From Chlorops oryzae (taxonomy: Eukaryota; Arthropoda; Insecta; Diptera; Chloropidae): DNA of 64,000 nt. The stretch covers positions 8,156,723 through 8,220,722 of the forward strand of contig CM035809.1 of NCBI GenBank assembly GCA_020466095.1, given 5' to 3'. The notes beneath the pieces are model-generated. The model saw nothing but the letters and a program-made list of their open reading frames with translations, did not search any database and had not been told where the DNA came from. The translations under genes and the position numbers were made by a program. Shown piece by piece: positions 57,176 to 64,000 of the stretch. Within the stretch, counting starts at the first letter, position 1; every line of letters starts with the position of its first letter.

Positions 57176-57410
57176 TCGATTCCCACCATTTAAATGGCTT
57201 ACCTGCTGCTGTAAATCCTATCGTCATAATTCCACGCAAAATCGCTGCGCCACCGTCGGTCGACGTCTGCATAACAGCTGTGATTCGATGCGTACCCTCA
57301 CCACATCGCTGACCGTTTCAAGGCGCTCTAATAAGGCTACGGCGCGTGTCATAATCGCCGAAAGGCCAATTAAATCGACAAATGTAGTGCTAGCCATGTC
57401 AGAAGTATGA
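57176..57410 (+). CDS. CCAPR: CCAP receptor, last coding exon (cytoplasmic tail)
   Basis: Follows an 89-base intron ending AAATAG. It starts within the serine codon AG|T and runs to TGA at 57408-57410. It reads [20 protein letters not shown], then [20 protein letters not shown] and [18 protein letters not shown]. The CCC triplet after helix 8 is a likely palmitoylation site, and many Ser/Thr offer phosphorylation sites for desensitisation. The visible part of the receptor comes to 371 residues. Confidence 0.95.
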
Positions 57411-57573
57411 TAGCTAAGGCATCCGCCACACTATACAACAAGCGCAGCTCAACGTTTGCACAAGCCATCAGTAACAACTGCGCTTTACTCTAGTCCAACC
57501 GCTCACACTGATGTACACATCCTTTAGGCACACACTTCAGTTGCAATAAGTTTTCGTACACACGCTTTGGTAA

Positions 57574-57579
57574 AATAAA
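57574..57579 (+). terminator. Candidate poly(A) signal for CCAPR
   Basis: AATAAA 164 bases after the stop. A second AATAAA at 57844-57849 is an alternative. Which is used cannot be told from sequence. Confidence 0.35.
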
Positions 57580-60049
57580 GTAAAGTACAAAGAACAAATT
57601 TTTTAGCTCGATTTTTGGTTTGGAACTGAGCTTAGTAAATTCGACCTTAAAAAAAAAAAACATTAACGGATTCCAGACAATAACATCGTTTACCGAATTC
57701 TTTCGAATAAATTTTTTCACACAGCCACTAAACTATCTTCATTAACCAAAAAAAAAAGTTTTTCTTGAAGATTTTTACACTTCAATGTTTTAACTTTTAT
57801 TTAAATTTTATTTTATCTACTACTTAAATTATTGAATTGTGTAAATAAATTCTTTAGACTGATGTTTAATAAAAAAAATTTTTAATTCTCTCTTTAATGC
57901 ATGCTCAATGTTCTCTTCGACATTGAGAGATTATAAATGTCACGGGCGTGATGGCTTTTAGGCAGTTTGACCTTCGATTACTTGTTATCCTTATTACACT
58001 TTTACTGGGAAAGCTTCTTTAAGCGGAATGTCAAGCAACCGGTATTGTTACCGCCTCACGGAGGTTTTTGGATCACGAAGAGAATCTGAAGAAATCAGTA
58101 CTCCTATGCGGCCTAAGTTTTTGCTGTTCCCAGGATTAGCATTCTGATTCTAGCTCAATAGATGCTCTAGCGAACGCAGTGCCACGAAATGTTAATATTC
58201 GAACCCTTACCCAAACATTCATTAAGGGCACTCTGCACCTCCGTAAGAAAATAAAAACCTTCATCAGATCAATTCAAAATATTTCCGCGATTCTTTTTGT
58301 AGCAGATTATTTTCTTCGAAAAATTATCCGCTTCTACTTCAGCACATGTGGAGCTGAATATAAAGGGAGCGAGAATTCTTCCTTTTATTTCGCTCAATAT
58401 ACAATGTACTCTCTCCTTGCCGACACTCCTCTTAAGGCTACACCTCTGTTAAGCACACATATTTTTCGGTCCCGTGATGTCTGCTTGGGGTAGAGTACAC
58501 GGGAAAAAATTTATAGGCTAAAAGTTCCCTGGGAATATTCATTTAGAATTGGCTGGTAAATAAAATATCAGAAATAAGGATAGTCCGAGACAATTGAAGT
58601 CCAAAAAAAAAGAAAAAGAAATATTTAAATTTTCTTTCTTTCCCGAAGAGATTTTGAGAGGAAAAAAAAACACTTCATATTGTTGACATAAAACAGCTGA
58701 TTTTCACTGCTGCTTTGAAAAGTTGAAATATTCTTTTTCCCCTTTAAATTTTATAAGAAAAATTCAGCCTAGATTTCTTAAAGATACTCATAGGGCTAGA
58801 TGAAACTGTAACCTCGTAATAGGTACCAAACAAATAGGCCCTAAAACTTCAAGTCAAGGTTTTTCTGTATATGCCATAATTGAATATTGATGGTAGAAAA
58901 TATGTTTGCAAGCGCTGGTAGCCCGAATATTAATTATCCAATGAATATATTCGACTTTTGTAGACTTCCAGTCAAAGAATCTTAAGCAAAACTAACTGTA
59001 AACACTGTGACTATCCGACTGGGACCGAACATTGGAAGTTTGCATTATTGAGGTTTTGACTGTATTTGATAAAATAAATTCCTATATTAACAGGATAAGT
59101 GTAATCTGAGAGTCAAACCCTAAGCTATCACGACAAATGATTATGATGTAAATAAATATGATATTTTTACTCTAAAAATCAGCATCTTACTGTATGAACC
59201 TATTGTTGTGAATAGCAGTGTAAATAGCAATAAGCTTTTTAAGGTAACCATGTACTTTAGTTTATACTCATATATATGTGTATGTATGTATTTATTATTG
59301 CTTGAAATTAAATTAAACCAAATTAAAATAAATTATTTAAATGAAACTAAATGTAAAACAACAACAAAGAAACAGAATAATAAAAGAAGTTTTATCTGTT
59401 CATAAATTCAATTGTGAATTTGTTTCGAAAATCAAAAGTCAAAAAAAGCCATTGTGAAGACGTAAGTAAAGAAGCCGCAAAAAAAAAAACAATGGAAAAC
59501 TCTTCGAAATAATGCGCATAAATTTTGATGTGTGTCCAAAATTTTTGCCTATTGCCGAAAATAATTTGTTCTACTTCGGAACTCGAGAGGTCAAGGAACT
59601 AAATTGTCAACAGAAAGGAAGCGATTTTCTTTTATTCATTTTCATTACTTTTTTATGTAAATATCTGAGGGAAATTTTGAAGAATGGGGATGAATATTGC
59701 TCCCCACAGAAACATATAAAAGGAAAAGAATCTTATTAAAGAATTGCGAACAAATTTACAAAAAAAACTTCAACGTAAAAGCAAATATTTGAGAGGCAAA
59801 ATATCCACAGTTTAATATATGCTTAGTTCAGCTTAATATAATTAAAGTACTTAATTAAAGATACAATTAAATAATCACAAATATATCGGTAGGATATCTT
59901 AATAAGCTTTCTTATCAAAGTTGTAATACCCAACGTATGAGCAACATAAGTTAAGTGGGACATAACATTACGTATACGTCTGATTTTGATTATTATTTGA
60001 AAATTGGAAAATACATTTTCAACTTTTGAAGAAAGTAAAGGGGATAATG
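57580..60049. other. 3' flank of CCAPR, no gene seen
   Basis: AT-rich. A 104-codon frame at 58179-58493 has no recognisable domain and is left uncalled. Confidence 0.4.
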
Positions 60050-61440
60050 AGAAGTAATGAGCGTGAGAGAGAAAAAGAGTGAAAAGAAAAAGACTCAGAG
60101 AGGAAAAGAGCAAGAGAGAAAGAGAGGAGAGGAGTGAGAGGAAACAAGTAAGAGAGAATATGGCAGCGGGTGAAGGCGGAAAGAGGTAAGCGAATGAGCG
60201 AGGAAAAGTGATAAAGTGGGAATAACAGAGAAAAAGAAAGAGCAGGAGAGCTAAAGAGAGAGAAAGAGAGAAAAAGAAAGAAAAATAAAAAGAAAGAAAG
60301 AGAAAAAAAGAGAAAGAAAGAGAAAGAAAGAGAAAGAAAGAGAAGAAAAGAGAAGAAAGAGAAAGAAAGAGAAAGAAAGAGAAAGAAAGAGAAAGAAAGA
60401 GAAAGAAAGAGAAAGAAAGAGAAAGAAAGAGAAAGAAAGAGAAAGAAAGAGAAAGAAAGAGAAAGAAAGAGAAAGAAAGAGAAAGAAAGAGAAGAAAGAG
60501 AAAGAAAGAGAAAGAAAAGAAGAAAGAAAGAAGAAAAGAAAGAGAAAGAAAGAGAAAGAAAGAGAAAGAAAGAGAAAAGAAAGAGAAAGAAAGAGAAAGA
60601 AAGAGAAAGAAAGAGAAAGAAAGAGAAAGAAAGAGAAAGAAAGAGAAAGAAAGAGAAAGAAAGAGAAAGAAAGAGAAAGAAAGAAAGAAAGAGAAAGAAA
60701 GAGAAAGAAAAGAAAGAAAGAAAAGAAAGAGAAAGAAAGAGAAAGAAAGGAAGAAAGAAAAGAAAGAGAAAGAAAGAAAAGAAAAGAGAAAGAGAAAGAA
60801 AGAAGAAAGAAAGAAGAAAAGAAAGAAGAAAGGAAAAGAGAAAGAAAGAGAAAGAAAGAGAAAGAAAGAGAAAAGAGAAAGAGAAAGAAAGAGAAAAAAA
60901 GGAAAGAAAGAGAAAGAAAGAGAAAAAAGAGAAAGAAAGAGAGAAAGAGAAGAGAAAGAAAGAGAAAGAGAGAGAAGAAGAGAAAGAAAGAGAAGAAAGA
61001 GAAAGAAAGAGAAGAAAGAGAAAGAGAAAAAGAGAAAAAGGAAAGAAAGAAAGAAAGAGAAAGAAGAGAAAGAAGAGAGAAAGAGAAAAGAAGAAAAGAG
61101 AAAGAGAAAGAGAAAGAAAGAAGAGAAGAAGGGAGAAGAAGAGAGAAAGAAGAAGAAGAGAAAGAGAAAGAAAGAGAAGAAAGAGAAAGGAAAGAGAGAA
61201 AAGAAGAGAGAAAGAAGAGAGAAAGAGAGAAGAATAAGAGAAAATGAGAAAGAGAAGAGAGAGAACGAGAGAGAAGAGAGAAGAGATAAAAAGGTAAAGA
61301 GAGGAAAGAAAGAGAGAGAAGAAAGAGATAAAGAAAGAGAAAGAAAGAGAGAAAGAAAGAAAGAGAGAGAAAGAAAGAGAGAAAGAGATAAAAAGGGAAA
61401 GAGAGATAAAGTGTTAGAAAGAGATAGAAAAATAGAGAAA
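60050..61440. repeat. Purine (GAAAGA)n tract, about 1.4 kb
   Basis: Almost only G and A on the plus strand. It is built from GAAAGA hexamers, very regular between about 60300 and 60700 and increasingly irregular to either side. The 447-codon Ser/Phe/Leu frame on the minus strand is an artefact. Such polypurine tracts have mirror symmetry and can form intramolecular triplexes in vitro. Confidence 0.97.
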
Positions 61441-62343
61441 AGGGAGGGAGGAAGATTGGGTTGGGTAAAGGGAAGGAATTAAATGTAGTAAAGCAGAAAT
61501 GAAGAGAGAAGAAGCAGAGCTGAAAGAGAAAGGGAGATGAATATATGAATGTATGTAAATTTAATCGAAAAGATTTTAATTGATTTTGGACCAATTTTTT
61601 GTTATTGAACCTATTGTGAACACATTTTTTACTCTTGAAGCGGAAAGAAGTTCGCCGAATCTTCTAAATGAACAAGCATTCCCAGATGCTTATCCCAGCA
61701 AAGCGAGTGCGAGTTATTTAGTCATTATATATGTATTAATCTTAGCATTACTTCGATAACATTGAACACAGATGTTTGCTTTAATATTGAAATTGAAACT
61801 TCAATAACACGAGAAAGCAAATCATAAACAAGAACCGTTGAAACTCAAACACTTTCCGTTGAGATTTTAAGGCAAAACGGCAGTCGATGCTTTGGAAATT
61901 TATGAAAGGAAAAGTTTTGAAATTTACTTTGTCTTACTGAGTATATCAGCAGCGATAATCTGCAGAATAAATTATTCTTCTTCATTTCGTAGGCTGGAAA
62001 ACTTTTTCGCAAAGCGTAACAAATCGTGCGACAAAAGGTAAATGCCCCCGAAAATTTTCTTCATATTTCACATTTTCAAAGTCAAATGTTGATTATTGAT
62101 TTCATTCTGCTTCCATGCAAGAAGACAGTTTGGGAAAATTTTAAAATAAACAATAACAAAAGTTCGTTGTTTATATTTAAGACGATGGAAATCTGCACGA
62201 GAAACAATCGAAAGTTTTAAATCCCAAAGAAATCTTAATAGTTTTTTCGTCCGTTTCTTTTCCTTGTTTTTTTTTAGAGGAATTGGTCTGGTTTTCATAA
62301 TTATTAAGATAATATATATTAAGAGCGGAAAATTTTAAGGAAT
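61441..62343. other. Intergenic, no gene seen
   Basis: No recognisable coding or repeat features. Confidence 0.35.
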
Positions 62344-62845
62344 TACAGTAGAATCTCGCAAAAGTTACCGCTCGAATGAGTTAAACGCTTGGTTAAGTTA
62401 ATCGAATTTCAGCTCCCACGTAGCGTTCTAAAATGTTAATTTTGGCGTTAACTTTTCTGAGCGTAATTTTTTTCTTTTCCTTTTTTTTAATAAATCACCC
62501 CTATTTCGTGTGTATTACGTGGAATAGCGAAGAAAAACAAAATAAGACAACGCATATCATAACGGTAACAGTTTAAAGTGACAAATTCGATCGGAGCGTG
62601 CAGCCTTATTGTGAAATAGAAGTTGTTAAAAAAAATTGAGTTAAACTATATCTGTGTAAAACTGATTTAAAATAAAAACTTTAAATAAAATAAGCATGTA
62701 ATGTTTGCATAAACATATTTTTATGCATGTAGTCTCTATTTCTTTAATTTTTTTCGATTTTGAAAGACATTTGGAAAAGTTAATAATTCGGAAAAGTTGA
62801 TTACCCCTGGGACAAATCGATTAACTTTTGCGAGATTCTACTGTA
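62344..62845. mobile_element. pogo-like MITE, 498 bp
   Basis: The body is 62346-62843: left CAGTAGAATCTCGCAAAAGT, right inverse ending ACTTTTGCGAGATTCTACTG, with TA on both sides (62344-62345, 62844-62845). CAGT termini with TA targets are typical of the pogo/Tigger group. The interior contains further GTTAA/TTAAC inverted words and no transposase. Confidence 0.85.
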
Positions 62846-62916
62846 TATATGAAAAAATCTAAAACGTACCAAAAAAATTTTGAGGGGCATTGATTAAGCA
62901 TTTTTAATGCGCACAA

Positions 62917-63560
62917 TCTCATTCCCTCCCTCTCTCTTCCCTCTCTCTCTCTTCCCTCTCTCACTCTTCTCTATCTATTTACGATCTCTCTTCCCTCTCT
63001 CTTCCCTCTCTCTACCATCTCTCTTCCCTCTCTCTTCCCTCTCTCTTCCCTCTCTCTTCCCTCTCTCTTCCCTCTCTCTTCCCTCTCTCTTCCCTCTCTC
63101 TTCCCACTCTCTTCCCTCTCTCTCTCTTCCCTCTTTCTCTTCCCTCTTTATCTTCCCTCTTTTTCTTCCCTCTTTCTCTTCCCTCTTTCTCTTCCCTCTC
63201 TCTTTCCTCCCTCTCTGTTCCCTCTCTCTTCCCTCTCTCTCTTCCCTCTCTCTCTTCCCTCTCTCTCTCTTCCCTCTCTCTCTTCCCTCTCTCTTCCCTC
63301 TCTCTCATCCCTCTCTCTCTTCCCTCTCTCTCTTCCCTCTCTCTCTTCCCTCTCTCTCTTCCCTCTCTCTGCCCGCTCTCTTCCCTCTCTCTTCCCTCTC
63401 TCTTCCCTCTCTCTTCCCTCTCTCTTCCCTCTCTCTTCCCTTTTTCTCTCTCTTCCCTCTCTCTGCCCGCTCTCTTCCCTCTCTCTTTCCTCTCTCTCTC
63501 TGTCCTATCTCTCATCCTTCTCTCTCTGTTCCCTCTCCCTCTCACATCCTCTAAACCTGT
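62917..63560. repeat. Pyrimidine tract of CTCTCTTCCCT units
   Basis: About 645 bases of nearly pure C/T on the plus strand with a variable 10-14-base unit CTCTCTTCCC. Frames on both strands across it are artefacts. It lies 1.5 kb from the purine tract, so the two tracts are complementary in composition. Confidence 0.97.
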
Positions 63561-64000
63561 CTCCACCTATCTCTGCCTTCTTCATCAACCGCTGTCAAAC
63601 CTTAAACGAGCCATCTTCATTACAACTGTCAAAGTCTCTTTTCTAATCTCTTCAGTTTTATTTCCTTACTTCATTTAAATTTTAAAGTACAGGCGAACTT
63701 ATACTCAAAAATTGAAGTAAAGAAGATATTTTTAATGTAATTTAAAAACTTCCAAAGCCCCACTTTTGATTTAGAATTAAGTTAGAGGTCAAAATAGAAG
63801 CAGGATAAGCCCCATTCACCAGTTTTAAGCCCATACCAAATGAGAAAATGTTAAGGTTTTATTTAGGCATTTCGTTTTGCTTGAATGCAGGACTAATTTT
63901 CTTACCATTCTCTAATCCATAGCTCCATAAAAGAGAACCTCTTTTCGAAGTGTATTTCAACAAGAATTCAACCCCAAAATATCTTACTTAGACTTACTAA
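63561..64000. other. Right edge of window, no feature seen
   Basis: AT-rich, with no coding or repeat signal recognised. Confidence 0.35.

Noticed and set aside
60251..61594. 447-codon minus-strand frame rich in Ser, Phe and Leu
   Set aside because: It is a translation of the (GAAAGA)n purine tract; period and composition explain it entirely.
62907..63566. Long frames on both strands (215 and 184 codons)
   Set aside because: Produced by the CTCTCTTCCC repeat, with no non-repetitive protein content.

Overview
The window is animal genomic DNA, almost certainly from a higher fly (Diptera, Schizophora). Three things point there. The one clear host gene is a multi-exon GPCR whose exons I recognise as the crustacean cardioactive peptide receptor (CCAPR). 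A mini-me/DINE-type repeat carries the (GTCY)n microsatellite typical of flies. A mellifera-subfamily mariner is also present. A tephritid-like fly would fit, but that is inference. The DNA is AT-rich, and about 90% of it is intergenic or intronic sequence full of transposon relics.

Layout. 1-1504: 3' end of a non-LTR retrotransposon with a long reverse transcriptase ORF. 1505-8200: mostly featureless, with a 124-bp tandem repeat at 7312-7732. 8209-10238: an older element with a 9-bp target duplication, hit by a decayed mariner (8499-9785). 11755-12130: CT-rich tract. 13495-17016: a run of MITEs, including three hAT-type MITEs packed end to end. 19240-22601: tRNA-like fragments, a 1-kb MITE, and a hAT element carrying a nested unknown 596-bp insertion. 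23162-23905 and 33580-34312: two copies of one TTAA-flanked element. 28561-32102: a perfect foldback, a tandem duplication, two MITEs and a hAT deletion derivative. 34313-45190: sparse dispersed repeats, MITEs and a minisatellite. 45747-46932: a mini-me/DINE-like element with five 127-bp repeats.

Gene region, 50785-57410 (+): five exons of CCAPR from TM1 to the stop codon, joining in frame (1116 nt). The N-terminal exons are not identified and must lie further upstream. The fourth intron (53290-56800) contains a complete single-exon gene on the opposite strand. It encodes a 317-residue protein with a signal-peptide-like start, five glycosylation sequons and six clustered cysteines, and has its own TATA box and poly(A) signal. 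The second intron (50921-52768) holds a long foldback MITE, a SINE-like sequence and an LTR-like edge.

57411-64000: the CCAPR 3' flank, then a 1.4-kb purine tract, a pogo-like MITE and a 0.65-kb pyrimidine tract.

I see no prokaryotic-style operons, CRISPR arrays or convincing new defence system. The most notable items are the nested intronic gene, the insertion-in-insertion structures proven by target duplications, and the satellite with YY1/Pho-like motifs.
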